Counted from the stretch's first letter, positions 1 through 12,043 are shown. The stretch is DNA of 64,000 nt from Diphasiastrum complanatum (GCA_029204225.1 CM055095.1:69559997-69623996); one strand, 5' to 3'. Numbers and translations: made by a program. The notes: generated by a model from the sequence alone, not told the origin.

Positions 1-410
1 ACAAATTCTAGATGAAGATACATTAGTCCCTACTAGCACTCACACAAAACCAAGGCATAGAGAGAATTCAGATCATAGGAGAATTGAGCAATTGCTCTAG
101 CATAATAGAATAATGGTGGTGGGGCGCCCAGCCTACTTAAATAGTTTCTCTAATGAATGAGAAAAGCTAAGAGCCTAAAGCAAATAGCAAAATAGCAAAA
201 GCTAATTGCTAATAATACTACCTATATTTGGTAAAGACCAAAAATGAACTTCTAAGTACTAAATAGATCCTAATCTATTTGTAGTGCGCCCACCTCCATG
301 CATAAGCCTTAAAAAATAAATTTACTATAAATAGAATGGCCCTAGAAAATAGCACGCAGGCATGGCAAACTATCATTAAGGGATATCAAATAAACATTAA
401 TCTCCTAACA
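1..410 (-). mobile_element. 3' LTR (partial) of a minus-strand copia remnant (J)
   Basis: On the minus strand the LTR begins at 410 with TGTTAGGAGATTAATG. It is preceded by a purine-rich polypurine tract (reverse complement of 411-422, AAGGGGGAG), the usual copia layout of RNase H, tract, LTR. The far end of the LTR lies beyond the window, so its length and any target duplication cannot be read. Confidence 0.7.
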
Positions 411-1530
411 CTCCCCCTTAATGTTTACTTTGTTATCTATTACTCCTAGAAGTTCTTTAAACTTCTAAAATTATTCTTTGCCAAGGACCTTTGGTAAAGA
501 TATCTGCAACTTGCACTCTTCCGTAGGGCAATAGATAAGCTCCACTTCATCACTTTGAATTTTCTCTCTGATGAAGTGTGTACTTCAATATGCTTTGTCC
601 TGCTGTGAAAAACTGGAGTTTTCGCCAATTTAATACAACGCATTGACGTACATTCGGGTGAATCTTGTACCATATGTAGATCATGTAGAATCCTTCGCAA
701 CCATATTGCTTCACATGTTGCACTCATAGTAGCTCGATATTCTACCTCTGTAGATGATAGTATGCTGCTTCTTTGAACTCCAAGAGATAGCACCAAAACC
801 AAGACTAAAAACATAACTTGTAGTAGATCCTCAGTCTTCCGCATCTCTAGCCTAATCAACATCCACATATCCCTGTAACTTCAAATCATCTTGTTACCAT
901 AGAGAATACCAGATCTCAAAGTCCCCTGGATATATCTGAGTATTCGCTTTGCAGCTTTCCAATGAATCTGCTTAGGCTTAGCCATAAACTGACCTAACCA
1001 TACTCACAACATAAGCAACATCCGGTCTTGTAGTAGTTACATAGATTAAGCTTCCAACAAGCTTTCTATATAATGTCTCATCTACATCCTGATCTTCCTC
1101 GGCTTTAGTAAGCTTACATCACTATCATATGGTGTAGAAATAGGCTTGCACTCTAACATATTGAACTTTTCAAGAACGTTCATGAGCATACTGAGATTGA
1201 GAAATAAATAGTCCTTGTGCTACTCTCCATACCTCAATCCCAAGAAAATATTGTAGTGAACCAAAACCTTTCATATCAAACTCTGAGGAGAGATCTTTCT
1301 TGATTCCCTGAATCATACTATGATTTGATCCTGTAATAACAAGATCATCCACATACATCACTACAATAACAATATGATTATCCATGATCAAAACATAAAG
1401 TGTATGCTCCGAAATACTTCTCTGAAAGCCAAGCTCCTCAAAGTATGTGTCAATTCTCGTGTACCACGATTGATCAGGCCTAGTAGCTGACCATTTTGTT
1501 CTGCAGTTATTTTGGTGCAAAACGAACACG
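411..1530 (-). pseudogene. Ty1/copia reverse transcriptase and RNase H remnant (J)
   Basis: This is the 3' third of a copia polyprotein, which would copy element RNA into DNA. At 1170-1529 the translation carries the RT active-site motif MYVDDLVITGSN followed by FDMKGFGSLQYFLGIEVWR, typical of RVT_2. At 446-868 it carries the RNase H tail with FHSRTKHIEVH. Stops and frame changes separate the blocks, so it is not functional. Everything upstream (gag, protease, integrase) is missing: the copia signal stops near 1530 with no LTR, so the element is 5'-truncated. The partial LTR at 1-410 is its 3' LTR. Confidence 0.85.
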
Positions 1531-2900
1531 GCAATTTTAATGTGCGTGGAGGACTAGAGAGCTTTGAATATGTCACTGTTAAGAATAGTTTTCCTAATCC
1601 TCATATTGACAATATTTTTATAGGTTTAAAGAACAGCTATTTTTAACAAAACTAGCATAGTGATTCATAGACCGCCTGCATTTGCTCAAAGTTCCATTTT
1701 TTTGACTACTACTTCAACATATACAACATAGTTGCAGGGAAACGCGATTCGCGACCGCAATTCTGCGAATCGCGTTTCGAACCACGAAACGTGCAAAAAA
1801 AAAAATTGGGAAAAATAGCTTATGGCTGAAATTTTTTTAGGGGAGCAATGGTCCAAACCAGCGTTTTGCCTCCCATAAGTGCAGTAGATTTGCTCTGGTT
1901 CTCAGTAATTGTTAATGCTACAGTTTGAAACTTTGGGCTATCAACTCTATGGATGATGATCACTTTTGCAATCATTTCACTGGAGATGTGAGTGCAATGT
2001 GCATACAATTGGGGGCATAAATATTGGGCCCTTATCGGCGTGCCATTTGGACCCCATTTTTATCTAGGGGGGGGGGTCCAAGGGGGTCCCAATTCCCGAA
2101 GCAAAAAGCGAGGTGCAATTGCCCTCACGGTTCTCTGTCTCTGTCCCACTGGAACCATCTATGATCGTAACGAACAAGTTAGAGGCTAGTTTTGAATTTT
2201 TATCCTTGACAGAAGGTCCAACATGGATTAATGCACCTAAACTGGACCATCCTGTACCCAAAACATTCGGCAAACTACACAGTAATAATGAGAAGAGCGA
2301 GATCAAAAACTCAATGCTAATGAGTTCCATTTGCCCAACCAAAGGATTTATTTGAGTCCACATCCAATTGGTACATAGAAAATTGTTCATCAAAATGTGC
2401 AATTTTCTGGCATTTTCTTTAACTGACACTGAGGTCAATGTCTTCTTGAGAAGTGAGAATTACGAGCCACCGGAGGGACGATGAGGGAAGAGCAGGGATG
2501 AGGGACGAGGCCCGCGGGACGACTTTCCCGCCAACTGACCAGCAGGCCCGGCTCAAAATAACAATATTATTTGGGTCGTTTTGTTGGGAATCCATATCGA
2601 ACAGTCATTTCAAAACATTTCTTTCACGTTCAAAACGTGTTTCGATGCAACATTGCTCCTCATTTGGCAGATTGATTGTTTGGATAGTACCTCCTAACTT
2701 AACTTGGAGCCCACAAGAGCTGTAGTGTATATTTAGCTTCAAATTAGCTTGCTTTGAAGTTCAATCATCATTCCTGCAAAGGTCGTCATATTGTTATTAA
2801 TCTTAAATGATTGATTTCTCTCTTAGCACCATTCCTCTATTTCATACTCAGCATCACCACCACAATTAGCCAACAAGAAGGTGCCTGACATGCATACAGA
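1531..2900. other. Spacer without a recognisable gene
   Basis: I see no retroelement domain here. A 124-residue minus-strand ORF (2064-2438) contains an internal Met followed by a hydrophobic stretch (LISLFSLLLCSLPNVLG) that could act as a signal peptide. Its continuation is unlike any family I know and no splice partner is evident. The stretch includes a perfect inverted repeat (1739-1778) and a G-run near 2069. It lies downstream of the kinase gene, so its right edge may contain that gene's 3' UTR. Confidence 0.4.
1739..1778. repeat. Perfect 14-bp inverted repeat with 12-nt loop
   Basis: GAAACGCGATTCGC at 1739-1752 is the exact reverse complement of 1765-1778, with a 12-nt spacer. The CpG-rich arms stand out in AT-rich sequence. 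No ORF spans it and no T-run follows, so it is not an obvious terminator. Confidence 0.85.
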
Positions 2901-3088
2901 ATGTCCATAACAGAAGGTTTCCACTCTTCATCCAAGGTGTTGGAAAGATTTGCATCACAACACCTACCCTCTAGATACAAATAAATGTCTAAATGAAGTC
3001 AAAGTGTATCACACTCGAACTTCACACTCTTCAGATGATGACAGGAGGCATAACAATAGGAATAGAAAACAACTTAACAGGTTAATAC

Positions 3089-6081
3089 CTGGTCAAATGC
3101 TTGCCAATTTTCACTACGAGTTTGCTTTTCTTGGGCGAGCTGCATGTGAGAATATGATGGTGGTGACTTGGCTGACGAAAGATGTGCTTCCCTGCTAGTT
3201 GCTGCTTTCAGAGCAGATTTCAGATCTTGAATTTCTTGCCTTTGAGAACGGCATATAGCAGTCAGCTTCTCATATCTGGCAGTAACTTCTTCTTTTTCAG
3301 TTACTGCTTGTTGTAATGCTCCTCTCAGTCCTTCCAAATCCAAATGCGAACTCTCAGCAACCTTTTGAGCACTTTCGTGATTTACATTTGTAGCACTTTC
3401 AAGTGACACAAACTCGTCAAATGCATTCTTGGATGACTTTGAAACTTCAGGAATTCCAGGATTAGACCGACGAGGTGTCCTGGCAGACAGTTTCAGTCTG
3501 CCCTCATCCTGTTGAAAGCCATCCCGATGACCAACAGTTTCATGACCCCGAATCCCTTGATCATCTGCTCGACCCCGGGAATTCTCTAAATCTTGTTGCT
3601 TTCTCAGCTCCGTTTGTGTGCCATCTTTACTTGTTACCTCCCCAGTTGGTGAGTTGTTTGCAGATGCAGACGAACCGTGGAGAGGACTGACATTCCGAGA
3701 CACCGTAGGGCTTTTAGCTTCCACCATTCTTCCAGTGTCAGAACCATTTTCAGCACTGTGTTGTTCTTGAGCATACTGGGTCGACCAGAAGCCACCAGCA
3801 CTACCACCTTCCCTACTTTGAAAAGAACGTCGCTCTACATCCTTGGAAGCCGGGGGAGGAGGTGCTGTTCTCGAAGGCAATGGATGAGAATTCTTTGCAA
3901 GATTTGATAATCCTAGAAAAGCACAAAATTAAACCATGTAAGGATAAGTTGACATGATTTCACACTACAAAAAATGCTTGTTGCAGAATATACACAACTG
4001 GTTCTCACAATATTCAATAACAGTAAATGACGCCATCTTCTTCCTACATTACAACAAAAAGGGAAATTTCAACTTATGCACTCACCAGCATCCAATAATG
4101 TGTGAGTTGATGACTCAACGTTTGATGAAGACAAAGATGGGGGCTTTTCTGGAAAAGACTTTCGGAAATCACTAGGAAGGGACTCATTCACCCGATGCCA
4201 AATCTGCTCATAAAATGCACCATAAATTATGAAATGATTGATCACTGCAATGGCTAAAACAATTACCAAAAAAGCATACCAATTTTATACGATCAGGCCA
4301 TAGAAACTAAGCTGCTCCTTTGTGATAACGTAAGCTTGCTGAATCTGAAACTAACCTAGATCAGGAAGATGAAAGGGCCGATCAAGCAAAGCCCTTGCCT
4401 GCAAAACATCTGGTCTCGACTCTGGATTCGGTGTAAGCATATCCTTGATGAGTTCTGTGATTGTTGAGGAATATCTTGGCATATCAGGTATCTTATAATT
4501 GCCATTCAGAATTTGTAACTTGGATTCTCCGTCAAAAGCAGACTTCAGATAGGCAATCCTGTAAAGAAGGCAACCCAGAGCCTGCATAGATAACAACTTG
4601 ATTAGATTAAGTTTCAAGGTTCTCAACAACATATCAAACAGAACATCGAGCTTGAACCTTCAAATTAATGCCCACAATTTTCTCAAATTATGCTTCTTTG
4701 GCTTCAGGAATCGTACCCAGATATCAACTTTCTCAGAGATAAGTTCCCTTCTATAGAGATCCCACATCTGTCAAGCATCCACAAATAAACCAACACAATT
4801 AACATTCTTGAAAAATAAATTAGCAGCATCAAGCAAGCACAAGCTGAATTTATGAATTGCAATCAGTATAATATGAAGAATGTAATCATTTTCAGAATTT
4901 GATTAATGCAAGGATAGCAATTAGAGAGACTGCTGTTTATATGTACCAACAAGGCAAAAAATTTGCCATTGCCTTTTATCTTTCTCCTTGAGAAAAGGGC
5001 AATGCGTAAGATGGCGCAAGACTAAGTAATTCCTTATGAAAAAGGTCACAACTAGCTACCTCAGGGGAGCGATAAGCTGGAGTAGTATGCTTCCTAATAA
5101 TATCCTCTTCAACGCCCATCTCCCCGGGCTTGTCAAAACACTTATGGTTGGTCGAGGTACTACCAAAGTCACAGAGTTTCCAAAGCCCATCCGGACCCAT
5201 CAGAACATTTTCTGCTTTCAGATCCCTGCAGATTCACGAGATCAAGATAAGATTAACCAAACACAAGACACCCTCCTATTAACCACATCCTACATATGTT
5301 CATTGTCCGTCTCTGTTCGAGTAAATGCTTGTTTGTTCCCAAAATCTCCCTAGAACTATAAGAAGCTTCTTAGAACAGCCCCCACTTGTATGAAACACAT
5401 AGTTGTAAGGTACAGTGGATCTAACAAGAATATATGACTGAATAGAAAATCTCAGTGCTTTGTGCCTACACTATTTTCAGTTAACAACATCATGATTCAA
5501 TCATATCAAAAGGGGATACTGGCTAGCCTCTTTGGTTCTCAACCGGAAATTGCAGAGATCTCACATGCTCACGTTAAAAGCACAGACCATCTACAAAGAG
5601 TGAGAAAACAGTTTTCAACCTATGTGCTATTGCAGGCGCCTGGCAATGTAGTGCATAAACTGCGTTACATATATCAAGAAATATCAGGAGCAGCTGTTTT
5701 TCTTCGAAGTAACCGGCCCCCCCTGCCATCCAGCAAATGCACAAGCGTCTTCTCGCAGTGATCCATCACCAGAAAACATTCCTTCGTCCTTCCCATGTCA
5801 TACATTGCCTGAGCATGGAGCATCACAACATTGGGATGACCTCGCAACGATTTCATCACGGCAACTTCTTTGCGCACCAGATCAAGCGACTCGTCATCAT
5901 TGCAAATAATGTGTTTTACCGCATACTGCTTGCCTGTAACAGCATCCTTGGCCAGATACACCGAGGAAAATCCACCCTGTGCAATCATGCTCCGCACTTG
6001 CAATTTGAACGCTCCCACATCTACCGATTTCCCTTCAAGACTCGCCTGATCCTTGGGTATAAACTGCTTTAGGCGCCACAT
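3089..6081 (-). CDS. NAK/AAK1-type Ser/Thr protein kinase, At2g32850-like, six coding exons recognised
   Basis: The predicted product is a serine/threonine kinase of the AAK1/GAK (NAK) family, whose animal members act in clathrin adaptor phosphorylation. Coding exons (minus): 6081-5620, 5225-5060, 4767-4717, 4581-4399, 4203-4086 and 3912-3089. Reading phases join cleanly and restore HRDLKAENVL, DFG and PEMWDLY across introns. The start MWRLKQFIPK matches the conserved plant N-terminus. Seen in order: glycine loop AQGGFSSVYLA, lysine in AVKH, catalytic HRDLKAEN, DFG, the C-lobe DGESKLQILNGNY, a Ser/Pro-rich linker, then a predicted coiled coil near the C-terminus (LRGALQQAVTEKEEV). About 600 residues are accounted for, against roughly 650 in Arabidopsis (from memory). 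A last small exon below 3087 is likely, because the sixth exon ends CAG|GT, but I could not place it. Two oddities are listed separately: a one-base frameshift in exon 1 and a GC-AG intron. Confidence 0.88.
4204..4398 (-). other. GC-AG intron of the kinase gene
   Basis: Exon 4 ends TTGCAG followed by GCAAGG (donor GC at 4398-4397). The intron ends GAGCAG before ATTTGGCATCGG. Splicing here joins DVLQ to IWHRV, as in the Arabidopsis homologue. CAG|GCAAG is the standard consensus for U2-type GC donors. No GT near this point keeps the frame. Confidence 0.8.
5620..5723 (-). other. Apparent +1 frameshift at a G7 run in kinase exon 1
   Basis: The minus strand has seven G (5717-5723). With six, the reading continues as RGAGYFEEKQ and on through ICNAVYALHCQAPAIAH to the exon end, matching the family. 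As written, the frame runs into a stop within 40 codons. This could be a homopolymer sequencing error or a real null allele. The rest of the gene looks under constraint, so I favour an error. Confidence 0.8.
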
Positions 6082-6700
6082 GATGAACTCTTCTGCTCAC
6101 TAGTACTTCCAAATTCTACTCAATCTTGACGCTGCTCGCATCAAAAGGGTAGCAGGCAAAATACAAGCAAACCACAGGCGTCTATTCACTAACGATGCTC
6201 ATAGGCGAATCTATCTAAAGGCACAACTGGTGCTCTTGCTGATCCGTTCAAATATAAGAATAGATTTGCTCAAAACAACAGCCTCAGATCAAAGACCCAA
6301 CACCCCTCAATGCCGATAATCAAATCAAACCCCTAAAACAAACTTCTAGATAGACAATCGATGCTCTTACTGCAGCAGTCCAGTGGTAGATCTGGATCTA
6401 GCTTCTGCAAATCCAGAAATAAAAGTGGACAAAGGTGGCATATCACTCCGAAAAAGATGATCCTAAGCTAATCTAAGAAGCAACGCATGTTCCAAGATTC
6501 TTCAGATGTACGCCCTTGCAGCAACGATTTACCTCAAATGCAACACACAGCGGAGAGAGCAATTTTCCAACAACGCTCAGAGCATCACGAAAACAGAAGA
6601 AATTAAACGAAGAAGAAGAAGAAGAAAAAGCAAAGAAAGACAGGAAACAAAACGAAGACGAAGGAGGAGGAGAAAAGTACTGCACGCGTATAGCTTCATT
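6082..6700 (-). promoter_or_regulatory. Probable 5' UTR and promoter-proximal region of the kinase gene
   Basis: Upstream of the start codon the sense strand is pyrimidine-rich, with a (CTT)n tract (reverse complement of 6597-6632), a common plant 5' UTR feature. Possible 5' UTR introns cannot be defined. No TATA box is convincing. Confidence 0.4.
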
Positions 6701-6721
6701 TAGTGCCTTCTTATTCGTTAA

Positions 6722-6813
6722 CCTAATTAGGGTATTAAGATAAGCATAGCCTAATTAGGGCAATGAATCATTAGGGTACTAAGATAAGCATAACCTATTT
6801 AGGGTAGTAAGAT
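6722..6813. repeat. Degenerate tandem repeat, about 45-bp unit
   Basis: Two closely matching units (TTAGGGTAYTAAGATAAGCATA) and a shortened third (TTAGGGTAGTAAGATAA) lie head to tail. The TTAGGG cores are part of a longer unit and are not a telomere array. Confidence 0.65.
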
Positions 6814-6985
6814 AATAGGCATGTAGTGGCTTATTATAATGATATCATCCAAAGTAATGGGATGAGTGTGATTTGCAGTGCCATTGTGCGATGGGCTCCC
6901 AAACATCAAAGGGTGGGGAGTTAGTATACCATCTGATTATGACACGATGTTATCCCACTCTCACACCTTTACAGGTTTTCCATAC

Positions 6986-7073
6986 GGAGAAGTTAATCAT
7001 GGTGCAAAATATGTTGATCCTCAAGTCATGGAGAAGTTAATCATGGTGCAAAATATGCTGATCCTCAAGTCAT
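6986..7073 (+). repeat. 44-bp tandem duplication, 2 copies
   Basis: Positions 6986-7029 and 7030-7073 are identical except for one T/C difference in the middle of the unit. This is a recent local duplication in non-coding sequence. Confidence 0.9.
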
Positions 7074-8526
7074 GTAGTGAATCTCAACAAGAGGACGAGC
7101 CACTATATCCTTATCATGACTCGACAAACACTTGATAATCCTAGATTTATTCAAACTTTTTCTTGGGGACTGATATTTCTTTGTCATCGACGTTTTTATA
7201 AATGTTTTACTAAGGCATCAAAGTGTATTTTTATATTACGTGCATGTGGGTCACAAAAATCTAGAAAAAGACTACATAAAAATTTTCAAAATTTTGTCAA
7301 CGATTCCATTCATGATATTTACATATATTTAAGATCCCATCAATGCTATGTATTTTAAAGACTCCATATTTTGAGAGTTGAGAATCAAAATGAATCAAAT
7401 TTGTAGAAAAAATTGAGGTCCCATTATTAGGTATGTCATAAGTAATCTTTGTCCCCAAACTCAATCTGGATCGTCGATTTATATAAGATTTGACTTAACA
7501 CACATTATAAATAGGTAACAATGATTAACTTTTCGTTAGAACCAGCTTAATTCTAAAAGGTTAAAAAAAATATTTTTGAACCTCCTATACGTCATTAGAT
7601 TTTTCAAATTTACTTTTAGTAGGGTCCAGAATTTCTTGGATATCCTTAGAGGCACATTGGAGGCAAGAGTGGCAGGGCATTTCGGCATGTAGGAGCATAT
7701 TCGTTGTTGTCACTTGCACCCTCATCTGGATAATTTCCAATGTTGAAAACATCATGCTAGTACGCCTTCTCCTCCGTTGAAACTTTTTTTTCAAATTCTG
7801 AACCTCCAAAAACAAATATATCTTTTGTAAGACAAGTATTAAACATTGTCAAAGTTGAGTTAATTTGTGATTAATTAACATCTTGAAATTCTCTTGTCCA
7901 TTTTTGAAAATGCATTTTGAGAAAGTTCAAAATTAATTGAGCCGATGTTAGACCTTGAAAGATTTTCCTCCTTAGGGTTAGAACCCCATATATAGACTTG
8001 GATTCATAAACCTTTTTCAAGAATAAGTTGTTTCTTATCTCATAATGTCCAAATATAATTTTCTCACGCATGATGAATTGGTGTATCATGCTCGCCCACC
8101 CAAGTTCGGTTATCTATAGTCTTTGTTGATAATACCAAGAAGCACAATGTCCAAATATAGACAAAAATGACCACACCATCCAAATAGCCTCCTGTACTCG
8201 CTGTCGGGAGAGGCCACTTCTCATCTAAGGAATGAGTACTCGACGGAATGTCTTGACTTCGAAGGTGCCTTTTCTTAGCTCTTCGACGGTTTTCTTAAAT
8301 CACGTCAAGTTAATCCTTTCGAAAGGTTTCCTAAACCTTGACATGATTGTACTCAACATAAAGCCTCAATGTTAAGCTTTATGTCCTTGTGAGCCCCTAC
8401 TCGAGGCCAAGGGCCCTCGAGGACAATAAGCCCTCATCACAAAGCTTTGCCCAATACATGAAAGACTAGTGTTGTGGGTGACATCGATGCTCATAAAAAA
8501 CATTTTAAATAACCAAACATAAAACC

Positions 8527-8761
8527 TGTTAGAAATCAATGATAAACTTCATGTGTTATTGTTTACTTTGTACTTTTAATGTTGCCAGTTGTTACCAATT
8601 GTAACTAGATGTAGGCTAGTCTGTTAGTCAGCTCCTAAGTTTCTCTTTATCAGGGTTTATTGTACACATTACATTCAGTTATTATAGTGGTGGTGTTGCT
8701 CTTCCTCCTTGTGGTAATTGTTTTTTATGAATGTATCCTACTGTTGATCTTATTATTAACA
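8527..8761 (+). mobile_element. 5' LTR of copia A (A1)
   Basis: The 235-bp LTR runs from TGTTAGAAATCAATGATAAAC to TTATTAACA and is followed at once by a tRNA-Met primer site. The left flank is AAACC (8522-8526). The same five bases border the related LTR at 55210 on the opposite strand. Related LTRs lie at 52655-52916 and 55210-55428. Confidence 0.85.
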
Positions 8762-8773
8762 TGGTATCAAAGC
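8762..8773 (+). other. Primer-binding site of copia A, initiator tRNA-Met
   Basis: TGGTATCAAAGC directly abuts the LTR and differs by one base from the canonical copia site TGGTATCAGAGC. Confidence 0.85.
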
Positions 8774-10969
8774 CCGATAGTTCTACATGCTTGATCAGTG
8801 GATACCGCTTGCATTAGGCTCCGCAATGAAGTGAGAAAGCTTGAAGAAATCTACTTTTGCTATTTTGCATGTACTGAAGCATCAAAATCATTAGTGGGAT
8901 TGGAGACACAGTCTCGGAGGCATCAAAAAGACCAAGGTAGCATCAAACAAATTGAAAATCTGTTGAGTGGGGAGATTTTTACAATACTTCCAAGTTTTGT
9001 GTCAAAAGTGTCATTTGTGAGAGAGTTTTGCCAAGAAATCTCTCATTTGTTTGTTTGGGGAACTGCAAATCACACTAGACAGTGTCTAGTACTGTCATTC
9101 ACAATTATGAGGCATTTAGAAACTGAAAAACTGTGATTTATTTAAGTTTTAGCCTATTTTTGTGAATTTTTTGTGAAATGTGTGCAAGCAAGTAGAATAG
9201 GTCTTTAAAACTCAATATTGTTAATCATTTGCAGTGAGAATAGTATTGGGAAGGAGCCAACGCAAGCAGATCTGATTTAGGGACCCAATGCACTAAAAAT
9301 TAGCCTTTTGGTGAAGATTTGAGTTAGAACAGGCCATTTTTTTGTTGTTTGCCTAGTTTCTAGACTTTCTCTGTCACTATACTACACTCCAGAACGTACT
9401 AGTAAGGGTCGAAACGCCGAAAACAGGGCCAAAACGCTTGAAAACAGGGCCGAAACGGTTGCTTCCAGTCCCGAAACATCAACAGAAAGGGCCGAAGCGC
9501 TTCCATGTCCTCGTGAAACGCCTCCGAAACGTCCATGTTCATGCACCGAATCCTTCTAAACCATTATGTATTGAAATGTTTTCAAGCAGCCAAGGAGTGA
9601 ATGCGGGCCAATCCAAGTCTGCCACTGTCAGAGATGAATGTGTACCTTAATCTGGACCGTCGGATCAAATCAGATCAATGGTTGTTCGAAGAATTTGCAC
9701 TTCAAATTCCATTTCAATTGAAGGGTCCCACAGGTGCCCTTAGTTTTTGGGACTGACCCATTCTTCCTAAGGGCTCTGTCCACTTGTTGTTTTTGCAGAA
9801 AGGCAGAAAATAGAGTGATATTTTGACCTAGCTAGAGAAACTGTTTTTGGGATCTAATTAGATAGGAGCTATGTTGGTACAAAGGGCTATGCGCTGATAT
9901 AAAAATCTTTGAAATCGGAGATCTGTGCGTAACGGATTTTTTTTTCAAAAATGGCAGTTGGTAATAATTGCCATTTTTAAGGCTTAAGGGCAATTTTGAG
10001 TCATTTGGAGGCCAAATATTTCAAATTGGCATAACTTTCTATCCATAACTCTGATTGAAAAGTGGTCAGAGACATCATTTGTCAATTTTGCAGCAAATTT
10101 TCTTTTCTTGCAACTATGCAGTATAGAAATTCAAACTGAAGGACATTTTGATAGAAAAGGAGCTATGGGAGATCATGACAGGTGAAGAGACAAGGCCGTT
10201 AATTGAAGAAGATCAGCGAAGAGAAAACGGAAAGCACAGGATGTCATCAACTTATCAGTCAAAGATGCGATCATTTCCTACATTTCGGATTCGAAAGGAT
10301 CGAAAGAGGCTTAATATACATTTAAAGCATTGTTTGAAACCACAAACACATCTTCAGTGCTATTTCTGAAGATGAAGTTGCATACATTACGAATGAATGA
10401 TGGTGCAACCATTATCGATCACATATTGAAGGTAAAGGAAATTCGTTGGGGAGCGAGGACATGACCGTGAGATCATGCAATTGACATTGAACAACTTGAG
10501 TGAGTCACATCAAACGTTTGTGACCAGTATAGCCACACGGGAGAATTTTCCAACCTATGAAGAATTAGGTGGATTACTTTTGCAAGAAGAACAACATCAA
10601 GAGAATTTAAGTCATCACAATGGGAATTTGATCAAGCTCTTGTAGTCAGAGGACATGGTGGCAGATTTGGTCGTCGAGAGATGGAAATTCAAATCGTGAA
10701 TCGCTCCAAAAATTTCAAGAACAATCCAATAATGGTCCAAATCAAGGCAATTGGCATCAAGGTCAAGGTCAAAGACACGACAATTCAAGGCAGAAGAAAT
10801 CTGGGAATTGCCAATATGCAACAAACCTAGTCATTGGGAGCGTGAGTGCTTCAAGAAACAGAAAGAAGTAGCACAACAAAAAGGCAAACGCCATGTAGGC
10901 AATTATGTTGATCAACATCAATTTAATGATGATCAATATGAGGATGATGCAGGTGAGAGTTCAAACTTG
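8774..10969 (+). pseudogene. Copia A leader and gag (5' half, A1)
   Basis: A leader of about 1.3 kb without domains precedes a decayed gag. Near 10150-10240 the translation KELWEIMTGEETRPLI matches the N-terminal copia gag (compare 51780-51860, minus). 10420-10610 matches the UBN2-type middle (TIADHIL, ENFPTYEELG). The nucleocapsid zinc knuckle (10796-10850) is present, but one base is missing inside the second cysteine codon, so the frame breaks. Other frameshifts and stops exist. The sequence is cut at 10969, after GESSNL, by the gypsy LTR. Its continuation, starting LFIT and the protease, is at 58119 on the minus strand. Confidence 0.8.
9410..9545 (+). repeat. Interspersed CCGAAACG motifs in the copia A leader
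   Basis: Variants of GGGCCGAAACG occur about seven times at uneven spacing. The motif is absent from the leader of the related copy at 51900-52640, so it is element-specific or inserted. Confidence 0.5.
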
Positions 10970-11140
10970 TGTTGGGGATATTCCCAACATATTGTAAATA
11001 AATAATATCGGTTCATAAAAACTGTTGCGAGGGCATGGCATCCTGCGCGTATAAGCCCATGGCCAAATGAGCACGCAAGTTGAGTGTAAATAAAAATAAT
11101 AGACTTGGGCCCTTTATGTAATTAAAATAAAACTAGAGGC
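10970..11140 (+). mobile_element. Gypsy LTR, first segment (5' LTR interrupted by copia B)
   Basis: Starts TGTTGGGGATATTCCCAACA at 10970 after target duplication ACTTG (10965-10969) in copia A gag. It matches the reverse complement of 59904-60057, including ACTAGAGGC at the break. It resumes at 39137. The copy at 58125-60057 is uninterrupted at this point and shows the empty site ACTAGAGGCCACAAAG. Confidence 0.88.
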
Positions 11141-12043
11141 TGTTGGGAGAGAGGGGGAGAGGAGAATAAATGGCGAACACGAACGAGAAACAAACTCGAA
11201 CAAGAAATGAGCGAGAAGCGAACTCGAACAGAAAATGTTCGTGCGCAGCGGAATGAATTATTCAACTCTCTCCAAAAGCATGATTACGCCTATCGACAAG
11301 ACTAAAAGTTGATCATCTATTACCAAAAAGAGCAACTAGAAAGATCAGACAAAATGAAGAACAAACATAGCAATATTAACACAGATCTGAATGCAGAACA
11401 ACGAGTTGTATCAGATTAAGTATATCATGTATACAAGTTAATAATGCGGTAGAGCACAATACAATAGCGGACAAAACTGCGTGCCCTACGAAGCTTATTT
11501 TGTCTGTAATAAGGAATGAAACCTCTTCTCTTAGTCTCTTCTTCACTCACTTGATCATCTGATCATCATCATCTGAATGGTGTCCAAAATATGTGTATAT
11601 ACATAATATTACAGGTGTGCAGATGTGAAAGTACAAAGTGGATGTGTTGTCTGTAGGAGATCGTGGGTGGCTGCAATCGTTGTCCAATATGTTACCACAA
11701 CTGCATGGAGTGAGCATAAAAAGGGTGCGATGTCAGCCAGTGCTGAAGTGAACGTTGGTGATGATGCGAAAAGTGGGTCACTCTTACGAATGGCCTTAGG
11801 ATAAGATTTATAGGGTGTCTTAGCTTTTAGGGCACCTTCGGCATTCTGTAGGATAGTGTCCCCTTTTTGCCTGTCACCATAACCTGTGTAAAAGCACAGT
11901 GTTCGCGATTCTTTCGCCCTTTATTCGTCTGTGCAAATTTGCGTATAAATATGCAGGCTGCGTGACAACATTAGTAAACATGCAACAAGAATGGAGGCAG
12001 ATTAAAAATGGGATTTAGGAGAGTAGAAGGAGTAAATCCAACA
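11141..12043 (-). mobile_element. 3' LTR of copia B1
   Basis: On the minus strand the LTR starts TGTTGGATTTACTCC at 12043 and ends CTCCCAACA at 11141. Its closest match in the window is the LTR at 38316-39131, with which it shares sequence features absent from the other B LTRs. It borders GAGGC (11136-11140), and the other LTR borders GAGGA (39132-39136). It is about 250 bp shorter than the B4 LTR because of an internal deletion. Confidence 0.9.

Larger units (their letters stand above)
6700..8521. other. AT-rich spacer between the kinase gene and the retroelement nest
   Basis: No retroelement domain or host gene is recognised. Short ORFs on both strands are AT-rich and low in complexity. 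The left edge holds related units with the core TTAGGGTAYTAAGATAAGCATA (6722-6813), and an exact duplication follows at 6986-7073. The stretch ends at the AAACC target duplication of copia A. Confidence 0.5.

Noticed and set aside
2064-2438. Secreted or receptor protein start (hydrophobic N-terminus)
   Set aside because: A single short hydrophobic stretch without downstream exons or a known family; left as unclassified.
6722-6813. Telomere-like TTAGGG repeats
   Set aside because: TTAGGG recurs only as part of a longer 45-bp unit, and plants normally use TTTAGGG arrays in direct head-to-tail order.
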